A stretch of 64,000 bases of DNA from Symbiodinium kawagutii. Lineage: Eukaryota > Sar > Dinophyceae > Suessiales > Symbiodiniaceae. The stretch spans positions 343,639-407,638 of the forward strand of contig VSDK01010369.1 in assembly GCA_009767595.1 (NCBI GenBank). The letters run 5' to 3'. The notes beneath the pieces were generated by a model. It was not told the origin of the DNA, ran no database searches, and saw nothing but the letters and a program-made list of their open reading frames with translations. Within the stretch, counting starts at the first letter, position 1. Each line of letters begins with the position of its first letter. A program made the translations under genes and the position numbers. Of the stretch, positions 54,676-64,000 are shown piece after piece.

Positions 54676-57600
54676 GTATGGTTAAAGCATGTTGAACCAG
54701 CTCTTCCTTTTAAGAATGGGGTGCCTTTATGTATGTCTAACCAAAAATGGTGCGTTTCCGGATGGTTTTTGTGTGCATGGGCACTGGAGTGGCAGCAGAA
54801 CCACGTGGTGGCTTCGAATTTCTCAGACATATAATATAGTCCTCGTTCTCAGGTCAATGTCTTTTCCCAACAAGCTCATGATAAAATTGTTGAACTGAGA
54901 TCTACTGCTTCACGTCATTTCCACCCAGACTGTGAGTTTGGTACAATTTTCATGCCCCAAGTCAGAGCACATTTACTATCGAAGACAGGCAGCTTCGGAA
55001 ATGATGCTCGAAAGAAACAAGATGATTCACAACACATCTTCATTCAGAAACATCACCAAGCAGTATTTGACCATATTGAATGATATGAACCATATTGAAC
55101 CATCACCATATTGAACAATAGTTCTTTTGGTCATTTGCCATTGCTATTCCACATCGAACCACAGTTTTCACCGTAGGGAAGGCCGCTGACGTCCTGCCTG
55201 TGGACATCTGTGGACTGTTCTGGGAAATTGGTCGAAGCTCTGGAACCTCAGAATCTCTGGGTACAAGGGCATAGACACGCTCTTAGGTGTACACATGGGG
55301 GTTGCCCAAACGGGAGGACCCTCCATATAAATCGTTGATCATGGATGATGTGGGGTACCCCCCATGGTGAGAAACCACCACATCGAAAAGATGAACAAGT
55401 GAAGAGTCCTAGATTGTTATGCAAATATGCATCTACTGTGCTCGATTGTTTGCCAACACATGAAGGAAACTATCGACGGTGAAAATATGTATGCTGTATG
55501 ATTACAATAAGACTAAGACAGAAAGTTGAAATTGTTTTGTTATGATGCGCAACGAATTGGATAGATATTGACCACAACTGTTGGAATACGTAACCGACAA
55601 GAGTAAATGTCCAATGATGTGTAAAGTACAGTGTGTATTCATATGTTATGCAACCAAGCAACAGTAGGGATTAAGAAGAGGATGATAAATAAAAGTGCGA
55701 TGCTTAAGCGCTTAAGCACTGTCAACAGGAGCTGTGCAGCTGTGAAGCAAACCACCAACAAGTTGAGGGTACACCGCTGCTGCACAGCCCCTGAGTGTAT
55801 GAGACCCGCCAAAGTCATTCGGATCCGAAAGTGAGTTTCAACTTGTGAGTTTGCTTGGTGGATTGGTTGGAAAGTTTATGCGAACCCAAAAAACTGTACA
55901 TCATTTTTTTTCCTGAGATCCGACTAAGTTCCTAAAAAACTGTGCAACTATTTCCCCAAGCAACTATGTACAAGTGCTTTTTGAGGTCCCTGCCCATGTG
56001 CACAGGCAGCTGCTAGGGTCGTTTCATCTCAGGAGCGGATTTTTGAGCTGCTGGAGACAGTTCGTAACAGCGAGTCCTGTACAGCCTTGGACAGCCATAA
56101 CTACACCCTTGGCATTTCGGCCTGTGGTCGCCTGAAGCTATGGCAACATGCATGCTGGATTTTTGCAACCATGCCAGGGTCAAAGATTCAGCCAAACATG
56201 TTCAGCTACAACGCGACCATGAGTGCATGCAAAAGAGCTTGGGAATGGCAACAAACATTGCATTTGTTTCAGGAGATGCAGACAAGACAGCAAATTGAGC
56301 CTCAAGTTGTGAGCTACAATGTGGCAATAAGTTCCTTTGCAAACGGTGCAAAATGGCAGCTATCCTTGAGCATGCTGGATGCTATGCCACTGGCAAAGCT
56401 ATCTCCAGATTTGATGACTTACAGTGCAGCAATCGCCTCCTGCGAAAGGTTTGGAAAATGGCAACATGCCTTGCGTTTGTTCGAGATGATGCCTAAAGCC
56501 ACAGTTCAACCAGATGTGATTTGCTACAACTCCACAATCAGTAGCTGCGAGAAAGCTCGGCAGTGGCAAGCAGCTCTGAATCTCTTTGGCCGCATGAAGG
56601 TCGCAGCAGTTCTGCCGGACAACATCAGCTACAACGCAACCATCAGTGCCTGCAGTGGCAAGTGGCTTACAGCCTTGCATTTATTTGCTTCGATGCCGGC
56701 GGCCAAAGTGACACCAGATGTCATCAGCTTCAATGCCACCATCAGTGCTTGCCAGTGGCAGCCAGCCCTGAAGCTATTGGAGCTGATGCCAAAACTGAAA
56801 CTTGTCGATGATTGATATCAGCAGTGATGCAATGCCAACCATCAGATGATTTTGGTTGATTATTGTGAGAATTCATGATTCACATCAACAGTTAGTGAAC
56901 CAGCAATCATCAGCACATATCAGGGATTTGACGCATGGGGTTGGTCACGGCTTTGTGGGACCCTCCGACCAACCCCAAAAATATCATTGGGGAAAACCAC
57001 CCATTATAGGAGTACAAACGTGAAGGAAGGAACAAGGTTTTCAATATGTTCCCTCCGCATTTTTACAGATTGTAGCGGGAAACCATGGGAAAAAAAGCAC
57101 CATCAGGTGAGTCAAAACGAAACATTTTTTATTATATACAATTTAATGAATCAGATTATATTACTTGATAATTAAAACAAAACCATCTGTTTTACCTGGT
57201 GCCCTTGCTGAAACAACGTCAGGACCTGTCCGCCCGATTCCATCAGCTACAGCGCTGCGATGTCCAGCTGCGTGGCTGGAGCTGCATGGATGGATGCGCT
57301 GCGGCTCTTTGAGCAGATGCCAAGGGCAAGTCTAAGACCCAACGTCACTGGGCAACGCGGGCGCCGTTTCAGCCCTAGGTTTTCCATGGTTGAACAGCTA
57401 CTGGTTGGTGGTTTCAGACACTTTTGATGCTTATCAATGGTTCAATGATAGGGGATAATGAACAACAGTAGTGGTTAAACACCAACCTGGTTGGTGGTTT
57501 TAACCATGATTCATACAAGTACTGCTTAATAATAGGGGATAATGACCAACAATGATGGTTAAACAACTACCTGGTTGGTGGTTTGATTCACATTTTTTAT

Positions 57601-60600
57601 TTTCCCTAGTAATGACTCGCAAATGGTTGGTTGACTGACATTTTTCATAGGGCTAGGGGTTGAAACCACCAACCAGGGTAGCTGCTAGCTGGTTTGGTAG
57701 AAAGGTACGAAATCCATGGTTGTCGTACGTTGTCGGAAACACAACTGGATAGTTTACAGTTCATGGTCGTTGTTGAAATTGTGTTTTGGGCATATCTTTA
57801 ACAACAACAACAACAACCACAACAACCACAACCACAACAACAACCACAACAACCACAACCACAACCATAGTTACAATAACATATGCCTAATATTTCGAGG
57901 TTACGATATAAGCATTGTAACCCTAGCTTAACATTTGAACAACTTTTGGGTACAGTATAACCTCACAATGGGTTACAATTGGTGCAACCAGCGAGGTTAT
58001 ATGTTACAATGTCGCCATTGGTGCTTGTGCCAGAAGTGGCCAGTGGCAAGAGGCGCAGCAGTTGTTGCGGGCGATGTCTGAGATGGCCGTTTTGCCAAAC
58101 AACATCAGCTACAACGCGACTGGGTGGTTTTTTTTACACGTCGTTCCTGTGCATTTTGTACTGTTTTGGGATCAGATGTCAAAGATTTTTAATGTTTCAG
58201 TTTCTATGCTTTTATTGTTCAATGTTTCTTAGATTTTCTTGAGTTTGAAATATGACCCCTCAATGCAATTTGGCAAGGGATCTAGATGCCACCAAGGTAA
58301 GTATCAGTGCTTGTGACAAGGGCGGGCAATGGCAGCAGGCACTGGCAATTTTGAACACCATGCATGTGTCAAAGGTTTCTCCGGACATCATTGGCTACAA
58401 TGCTGCCCTCAGCTCTTGCGCCACTTGTGGGGTCCCAAGTTTGCAGAAACTCGATGGATCGTAGTCTGCTCATAGTGCATAGCCTCTTCCAAAGGGTGGG
58501 CATGGGACAACTGGTATGTGAAACCGAACCCGAGAATTGGGATGATAATTCTTTGGTAAGCACTTGCTTTGGAGGAATGTCACTCCAGCAATGGCTGAAG
58601 CTGCTGAATGTTCGTTGCAGCACATGCATCATCATATATCATAATACCTCATGTATTCGTGGCACAGCGCCAGATTCTCACAAATATTGGTCTTTGTCGT
58701 TTCTGCCTTGAAAGGATTTGGAATAGTTCAGTCAAATTGTCAGTCATGTCCCCAAATTCAGCAAGGTTACTGGGTGTTGATCCGCCACGATATATGTCTA
58801 AAAAGCAGGATCAATACTTGAAGTCAATATGCTTATGTCGGTTTGTGTAGATGCGTTCACGTCCTCATTTAATTTGGAACTGTTCACACATGACGGGTAT
58901 GGCATTCCCAAGACCTGTCATTCAGAATGCGGGGAAGCCACCAAATTTGGGGGACACCATTCACTCAAAGACCCCGAGTATTGATTCCTATCATTTTTTG
59001 CCTCTTATTCGGTTGTTAACATGGTGAATTGGCATATCCATTGGGTTTTGTTTCGCCTTTGGTCCTAAATTCTGAAGCCGGTTGATTTCATCAAAGGGGC
59101 AATCGTTTTGCCTTTGGCCATTGAGTGGTAACCTTTATGCACCATGAATAACGGCTGTACATAAGTAGCCACTATATCTATTTTTGGTCACAGTTCCTTT
59201 TCATCTATTTACATGATTTTTTCATGAATACCGGTCATGAACAATATAATTGTTGTTGAACACAGATGTGGGTTTTTCTCAAAATGCGTGACCCCCCCAA
59301 ATCATCCAGTTTATTAATCATTTATAGTAATAAACCAACCATTTCCGGGGTACCCAATGGCTAGGTCGACCCCACATCTCCTGCCGCGCGACCCGCAACG
59401 AACTCGTCGAGACGAGGTGGGCAATGGTGGCATGCGATGAATCTGTTGAAGTCGCTGCCGGAAATGAAGGCCGCGGCCAGAGCCATGTGGCGCATGGCCA
59501 AGAACGGTGGATTGATGCGCCTGATGACGGATATGGGGATGGGTCAATATTAAGCAACCAAGTTTATGGGGGATAAGTTCACCAACAATTTCATAGGGAA
59601 AATCATGGTTAATGATGGGAAACCAGGGGTACGGGGTTTTGACCCGTAGCCATATGATATGATGGATATGATATGATATTCAGGTTTTTAGATATGTAAT
59701 AAAAAAATAATAAAACATGTTTTTAGACAGGTTAATTTGATGATTGATAGTGATTGATGAATATTGATGATGGTTTATAGTGATTGATGAATGTTGATGA
59801 TGGTTAATGACTGTCGCAATGATGTCAATGATTATCGATGGTTTGCGATGGTTAGGATGTTTATGCTCAGCCTTATGTGTTGCATTTTTTGTGTGTTTAC
59901 AACAGTAGTCATTGAAATCTAATGCAGCCGCGATTTAAAGCTATGCTCTAGACCGTATTACCATATTTGAAGGAACTCACCTGGTTCCTCCGCGCCTGAT
60001 TGTCATTTCAAATGTGATTCTGAAATCTTCCGGTGGGTAAAAGATGCTGGTTATTTTTTGTTCAGAAATGTGTGCTCTAGTTCAATACTGGGCTTTTCCA
60101 GTCTAAACCACTATTTTGCATCCATACATGGAAAATACATTATGAACCAGGCATTTTCCACCAGACATTTTTAGCAAAACAGGTCGAGTTGTGATCCCTT
60201 CCCATGGCTTGAGCGCAAGCAGCGCAGGTTCAGCCTAATGTCATCAGCTTCAGTGCTGCCATCAGCGCATGCGAAAAGTTCGGCCAGTCCGGTGAGGCAG
60301 GCTGACTTGGAGCCAAGAATTGGCCACCAATGAGTCAATGATTGATAGGAAACCATGGGAATTCTCTTTGAGTGTCTACATGATTGACTATGCTTAATAG
60401 TGGTTAATTATGGTTAGTTAGTAGATGTTTTTCTAGATTTTCTATGATTGACTATGCTTCATGGTGGTTAACCATGGTTAGTAGATGTTAAGTGGTTTCA
60501 TCCACCAACCAGACATAAGCAGACTCCAGTGATGCCTTAGACGAAAACGATCGTCCAGAATGGTGATGTGTTCGGTGTTGGCATGCAGCTCCCACTTTAA

Positions 60601-62684
60601 CGATGGTTTAGCCCTAGAATTCACGATGCAAATCGCCAGTATTAGGCACATGATTGCTTGTTATTCAAAATTATTTACGTTCAGTTTTTACTTAACTCTT
60701 CAAATTCCCTATTTAATCAATTGAAAACTGTTTCTAGTTCTCGCATGCCGCATGTTATGATTCATGGTAACCCAGGATGAAGCTAAACCCCTGGTTGATG
60801 ATCACTAGGGGGGTTCCCATTTTAATGGAAAACCAAGGCTTTTAGGGGATACCCCCTATGATCATCAACCAGGGGTTTAGCTTCATCCTGGGTAGCCATT
60901 CTACTTCATGCCCCAGTTGCCCCCAGTTTCTTCACTAACTTCCAGGCCTGGAGCTTGTTTGATGCCATGCGCTCCACTGCAATCGCGCCGGATGTCATCA
61001 CTTACAACGCCCTGATCAGTGCCAGCAGCAAAGGTCAGCAATGGCAGGAGGCGCTCAGCTTGTTGGAGCTGATGCCTCAAGCGCGACTGCAGCGGAATGT
61101 GATCAGTAGCCTGGCTATGGAGCGTCTCAAGCGATTTTTCGGTAACCAACTCGCGCTGAAGTCACGACTCAATATCTTGTAGGCTCAAGGTTTACCCATT
61201 AACATTGTATAGTTGATCAAATTTCTGGATGTACGGAATATTGGCTGTCACTTTTGGTGGCATCGACATTGTGACGAAGGGATTTGGGATCATCAGCCTC
61301 ACATCGCCACGTCCCAAGGCTACACAGCGGTCCTCGGTCACTTTGAGAAGCAGGGACATTGGCAGCATGCGCTCGGCTTGTTCCGAGCCATGCTGAATGA
61401 GAAGGTGCAGCCAGACCATTTGAGCTACAGCGCCTGGGCAGAGGACACGGATGCGGGTAGAGACTGGTGACTTGTTGCATTTGTTTGTTGCCTAGTGGTG
61501 ATAATAGCTGGAAAAGAACCATCAGCGATTTGTTGTCGTTATTTCGGTGTTGGGACTGATTATACTGGCTGGTGGTTTCAAACATTTTTTATTTTCCCTA
61601 GTAGTTATTTACATTTGCTTGCTTGACTAATATTTTTCATAGGGATTGAAACAACCAACCAGATATGGGCCTTGTCATGATCTGTGATCGTCACCGTGAT
61701 CATGTTTGATTTCATTTGCTGACAGATTACTGTGATGCTTGTGATGGTCAGATGGGTACACTCTGCAACATAATTCAGGTATATTCACGTCATATTTGTC
61801 AAGATATCTTGTGTTTCCATCAGTGACATGTATTTCTCGCTGATGATCACCTTCATTATCATGACTATACGCACATTATTTTCAGTGTTCTTGTTACTGT
61901 ACTTTGATTGCCATCATTGCAGTAGTCCGCAAAGTATTGTTACCATCTCTATCGCTGCCGCCCCCACCACCAACCCTGCCACTGCCACCACCACTATTGC
62001 CACATATTATCTCCATTACTACCACCATTATAGCACAACTATCTACGACTGTCACTACATTACTATCAGGTCTAACGGTATAAGCATGATTTTCGTTACC
62101 GGCGTCGCCACTTGGTCACTTATTGAATCAAGGTTTTTTACTGCTGTGAATCCAACCGCTGCAGTCACCATGTTCAGAAGCAAGGTATGACGATCAGCGC
62201 ATGTGAGCATGCCAGTGAAAGACAAGAGGCATTGAGTACTTGGCCGGTGGTTTCAGTACATTTTGTTTTTTCTTTTTTTAAAGAATCACATGACGGTTTA
62301 ATGGTGGTTTTACTATGAAAACTGATTATGCTGGATGATTTTGGGGGATCTCCTCTTCTGAGAAACACCTACATTGTCCCTCGATCATGAGAAGCTATAT
62401 CAAGTGGCTGGTGGTTGAGAGGGAGCGACGAGCTCCGCTAGGGGTATCTAGATAGCCCTTTAAAGGGGAGCCAGCAAGTGACTAATATGTTTGGGACGGG
62501 TTGCAACCACCAAGAAGTGACTCCAACACATTTTCATGTTCAACTCGCTGAGAGTGGCTGCCCTGCAGGTCTGTTTGCAAGCATGCCACAGCAGAGCTCC
62601 AGTAAAACAACCACTACGCTCAGGGCAACTTGGCCGCCCGCTGGTACAACCTCAGAAATAAGCTTGAGCAAGGAGTTATTATAA
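54472..62684 (+). CDS. pentatricopeptide repeat (PPR) protein
   Basis: Exons: 54472-54675 (probable N-terminal), 56006-56796, 57223-57343, 57996-58115, 58297-58426, 59417-59469, 60228-60296, 60946-61108, 61319-61429, 62185-62235, 62569-62684. From 56006 on they join in phase to about 575 residues of tandem 35-residue PPR units with the dinoflagellate-type signature (I-SYNA-ISAC-K---WQ-AL-LF--M). About 13-14 units are visible. Family role: sequence-specific RNA binding in plastid or mitochondrial RNA processing; target unknown. No DYW, E or SMR domain is seen. One unit has a shortened inter-helix turn (ISACQWQPAL, no residues between AC and QW). The connection between the 54.5-kb exon and 56006 is unresolved; organelle targeting could not be judged. 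Confidence 0.88.
55291..55382. mobile_element. MITE-like element, family A, copy 16
   Basis: ACACATGGGGGTTGCCCAAA on the left and CCCCCCATGGTGAGAAACCACC (split) on the right; diverged. Confidence 0.65.
55728..55813 (+). other. possible small exon upstream of the PPR repeats
   Basis: GC-richer segment between CAACAG|G and a GT at 55814; one frame reads SCAAVKQTTNKLRVHRCCTA. It may join exon 54472-54675 to 56006, but no frame is clearly preferred. Confidence 0.25.
56006..56796 (+). CDS. PPR exon P1, long exon with about seven repeats
   Basis: 791 nt, far longer than any other exon here. It starts AAARVVSSQERIFELLETV and carries LGISACGRLKLWQHACWIF, YNATMSACKRAWEWQQTL, YSAAIASCERFGKWQHALRL, YNSTISSCEKARQWQAAL and further units. 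Acceptor ACAG|G. The donor is GA at 56797 (AAAACT|GAAACT), with the next exon starting GA; read through without splicing, a stop appears at 56813. Confidence 0.93.
57223..57343 (+). CDS. PPR exon P2
   Basis: TCPPDSISYSAAMSSCVAGA followed by AWMDALRLFEQMPRASLRPN. Acceptor GTCAG|G, donor GT at 57344; the next exon starts GT. Confidence 0.9.
57397..57440. mobile_element. family B fragment (left end)
   Basis: CTACTGGTTGGTGGTTTCAG then ACACTTTTGATGC; no matching right end close by. Another left-end-like word, CCTGGTTGGTGGTTTTAACC, lies at about 57486. Confidence 0.55.
57571..57677. mobile_element. MITE-like element, family B, copy 8
   Basis: CTGGTTGGTGGTTTGATTCA on the left and GGTTGAAACCACCAACCAGG on the right, near-perfect terminal repeats; TTTTCCCTAGTAATGACTCG and TTGGTTGACTGACATTTTTC inside. 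Preceded by AATAGGGGATAATGACCAAC. Confidence 0.92.
57799..57868. repeat. (CAACAACCA)n microsatellite
   Basis: CAACAACAACAACCACAACA and variants; intronic in the PPR gene. Confidence 0.95.
57996..58115 (+). CDS. PPR exon P3
   Basis: 40 codons: VICYNVAIGACARSGQWQEA followed by QQLLRAMSEMAVLPNNISYN. Acceptor CGAG|G, donor GC at 58116. Confidence 0.92.
58297..58426 (+). CDS. PPR exon P4
   Basis: VSISACDKGGQWQQALAIL then NTMHVSKVSPDIIGYNAAL and SSCAT plus one base of Cys. Acceptor CAAG|G (the exon itself starts GTAAGT), donor GT at 58427. Confidence 0.9.
59266..59360. mobile_element. MITE-like element, family A, copy 17 (right end degraded)
   Basis: GATGTGGGTTTTTCTCAAAA on the left; AATAAACCAACCATTTCCGG and GGTACCCAATGGCTAGG towards the right, about 55 bp before exon P5. 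Confidence 0.78.
59417..59469 (+). CDS. PPR exon P5
   Basis: (C)GQWWHAMNLLKSLPEMK. Acceptor CGAG|G. The GC donor at 59470 was chosen because it keeps the 21-residue spacing between QW and the next VIS seen in other units. Confidence 0.85.
59530..59655. mobile_element. MITE-like element, family C, copy 5
   Basis: GGATATGGGGATGGGTCAAT on the left and GGTTTTGACCCGTAGCCATAT (split) on the right; inverted orientation like copy 4. Confidence 0.85.
60228..60296 (+). CDS. PPR exon P6
   Basis: 23 codons: VQPNVISFSAAISACEKFGQ followed by SGE. Acceptor GCAG|G, donor GC at 60297; the next exon starts GC. Confidence 0.9.
60770..60893. mobile_element. MITE-like element, family D, copy 3 (long perfect hairpin)
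   Basis: A perfect 35-bp terminal inverted repeat beginning ACCCAGGATGAAGCTAAACC and continuing CCTGGTTGATGATCA. The centre contains CCATTTTAATGGAAAACC. The whole element is about 124 bp, 52 bp before exon P7. The intact arms suggest recent activity. Confidence 0.92.
60946..61108 (+). CDS. PPR exon P7
   Basis: AWSLFDAMRSTAIAPDVITY then NALISASSKGQQWQEALSLL and ELMPQARLQRNVIS. Acceptor CCAG|G, donor GC at 61109. Confidence 0.92.
61319..61429 (+). CDS. PPR exon P8
   Basis: (S)YTAVLGHFEKQGHWQHALG followed by LFRAMLNEKVQPDHLSY. Acceptor CAAG|G, donor GC at 61430. Without splicing the frame would stop at 61468. Confidence 0.9.
61565..61663. mobile_element. MITE-like element, family B, copy 9
   Basis: CTGGCTGGTGGTTTCAAACA on the left and GGGATTGAAACAACCAACCAG (split) on the right; TATTTTCCCTAGTAGTTATT inside. 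Confidence 0.9.
62185..62235 (+). CDS. PPR exon P9
   Basis: 51 nt: (S)MTISACEHASERQEAL plus one base of Ser. Acceptor CAAG|G, donor GT at 62236; the next exon starts GT. Confidence 0.85.
62240..62373. mobile_element. family B left end next to family A right end
   Basis: GGCCGGTGGTTTCAGTACAT (B-like) at 62240 and GGATGATTTTGGGGGATCTC then CTCTTCTGAGAAACACC (A-like) ending at 62371; a mosaic of two element fragments. Confidence 0.55.
62405..62475. repeat. family-F repeat
   Basis: GGCTGGTGGTTGAGAGGGAG then CGACGAGCTCCGCTAGGGGT and AGCCCTTTAAAGGGGAG; same word order as 40680-40768. CCCTTTAAAGGG is a perfect palindrome. Confidence 0.55.
62569..62684 (+). CDS. PPR exon P10 and apparent stop
   Basis: (S)LFASMPQQSSSKTTTTLRA followed by TWPPAGTTSEISLSKELL, then TAA. 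Acceptor GCAG|G. The LFASMP start is PPR; the Ser/Thr-rich tail is not, so the true exon may end earlier with a donor not identified. Confidence 0.65.
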
Positions 62685-64000
62685 CCCATTTGATCACTTT
62701 ACCATTGATATGATCACTTTACTAGTAGTTATAACTAGATTGAACCGATTCAATCACTTTAATCACTTGAATCATCAATTGATAAGGGTACTAGATTTAC
62801 CATTGTCACTCAATAGCACGAACCATCATCAACTATCATGAACTTGATTATCAACACATATGAACACACGATATAACACGTGATTTCTTCACTTTCAACT
62901 TGATTTGGGACACCTTGCAAATGGTGGAAAACCCGACGTCAAAACTCCTCAGACCCCAGAAGCTTGACACACAGTTCCAACAGATGGGGGGATTGGTATG
63001 CGAAAACAACTACCATTTGTTGGAAGTGTCTGTGAAACTCGTTTCGCTTCCAACTAGTGTTCACAACTACCCAGTTCGAGTGATGTTTGGGATTCATCCA
63101 CCCATCCCACTGGGCTCTGATCCGCGTTTGCACCGAGATGACGTTGGTGATCAACGGCTACCCCGGCTAACAGGTGTTCTTTTTTGTTCACCATGAAGCA
63201 CTTTTTACTCCACCATTCTGAACCGTGATCAAACCCATTCTTTACTACTAAGAACGCTCATTTGGGGGTTCTTGAGCCATAGGGAACCCCCAAGTTATGG
63301 TTGGTTTAGTGCTAGAAATAATAGTGGATGATATGGGGGTGCCTCTATTTTGACATGTTCAGCGTTTCTAAACCATTGGTCATCCCAGTAGCTCCATGCA
63401 TGGTAATATTTAACTACATCGGGGTCATTTGATACTAAAATGCAGGTAGATATGCCATACATGGAGCAACTGGTCATAGGATGTCATGGCTTCTGGAAGA
63501 TCCCAATGTTTTGCCTCGCTCAGCATCCCAGGCCTTCCGGGAGTGAAGGCCACGATCACAGCACGCCACACAGGGCCATGGTGTACTTCCACGATACCGC
63601 GGAAAACACGCCCTAGCTTGGGGAACATCATGGCACGGACTACCCTAGAGCATGAGATTGCTTGGCACTTCCAGTGATATCATTCATTTGGTTGGCACTG
63701 GTGGATTCTCCTGGTGACAAGATTCTCCAAAGGCCAGCCTCTTGAGGTATTGAGCAATGGTCATTATTCAACAGCTGTGGTCATAATAGTTCTCAAGAAT
63801 CACAATGCTGATAGTTATAGACTTATAGCATCCATGGGAAAGGACGATTTCGGGCAATGGAACTGCTCAGCATTTTATGTTTTTTTTCCAGGGATGGGTT
63901 CCATGGCAAGGGAAGTGACAACTAAGAACTTGTCGGAAACTGCTCAACATTGTTAGGTTGCTGGAAACAGAACCAAATTCAATGTGGTCCCCCCAGACGT
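62685..64000. other. region downstream of the PPR gene, no exon recognised
   Basis: ATCACTTT/GATCACTT repeats (62690-62770), family-A copy 18 and unique sequence. A GC-richer stretch at 63480-63620 is open on the + strand but without a recognisable product. Confidence 0.5.
63258..63357. mobile_element. MITE-like element, family A, copy 18
   Basis: TTTGGGGGTTCTTGAGCCAT on the left, GGTGCCTCTATTTTGACATG on the right; AAGTTATGGTTGGTTTAGTG inside. Right end partly degraded. Confidence 0.72.

Noticed and set aside
55795..55816. KVIRIRK as the missing helicase (G)IRKAI exon
   Set aside because: It lies downstream of a PPR-side exon, lacks the AG|G start in the needed phase, and no AGYF motif follows.
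59640..59660. CCGTAGCCAT, resembling the start of the dinoflagellate spliced-leader sequence
   Set aside because: It is the right end of a family-C element (usual form CCCATAGCCAT); the remaining spliced-leader bases (TTTGGCTCAAG) and a donor are absent. A similar CGTAGCCATT at about 6360 also lacks the rest.
63486..63677. 63-codon open frame downstream of the PPR gene as a last PPR exon
   Set aside because: No PPR signature, and no in-phase AG|G join to exon P10.

Overview
The window looks like nuclear DNA of a photosynthetic (peridinin-type) dinoflagellate, most likely a Symbiodiniaceae-like alga; I cannot fix the genus. The reasons are internal. Coding sequence occurs only as very short GC-rich exons (mostly 27-160 nt) in long AT-rich, low-complexity introns. 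Introns begin GT, GC or GA and end AG, and the next exon always begins with G. All recognised genes lie on the + strand. A plastid enzyme is preceded by a signal peptide followed directly by an FVAP motif. There is no prokaryotic gene, tRNA, rRNA or CRISPR array that I can support.

Layout. (1) 514-23586: 21 exons of a charged coiled-coil protein (about 505 codons here, N-terminus probably upstream of base 1) from a large uncharacterised dinoflagellate family. (2) 24477-52401: 17 exons of a DEAH-box spliceosomal RNA helicase of the Prp2/DHX16 type, covering motif V, motif VI, winged helix and ratchet (HA2) domain; the RecA1 part and the C-terminal OB fold are not in the window. (3) 27588-37482: plastid 3-hydroxyacyl-ACP dehydratase FabZ on the same strand, lying entirely inside the 13.8-kb helicase intron 27377-41205. 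(4) 54472-62684: a pentatricopeptide-repeat (PPR) protein whose first PPR exon is unusually long (791 nt), followed by nine short exons. 62685-64000 holds no exon I recognise.

The exon boundaries were worked out by eye: each junction was placed so that reading phase is kept, the conserved protein reads through, and the acceptor is AG followed by G. Of about 50 introns so placed, roughly 21 start GT, 22 GC and 7 GA. All seven GA introns are followed by an exon that also starts GA, so those introns sit between short direct repeats.

Introns and intergenic DNA are filled with miniature inverted-repeat elements in at least five families (called A-E here), microsatellites, and long tracts of CCAT/AACC-type or ATGG/GGTT-type sequence. 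These tracts often switch strand at an exon: CCA-type before the acceptor, TGG-type after the donor. One family-C element sits inside a family-A element at 51209-51438 and gives an internal target-site duplication.

Functionally the genes are unrelated (plastid fatty-acid synthesis, pre-mRNA splicing, organelle RNA processing by inference, unknown coiled coil). The main points of interest are the same-strand nested FabZ, the splice-site system, and the mobile elements that appear tied to introns. A 10-base N run at 41786-41795 marks an assembly join inside a later helicase intron.
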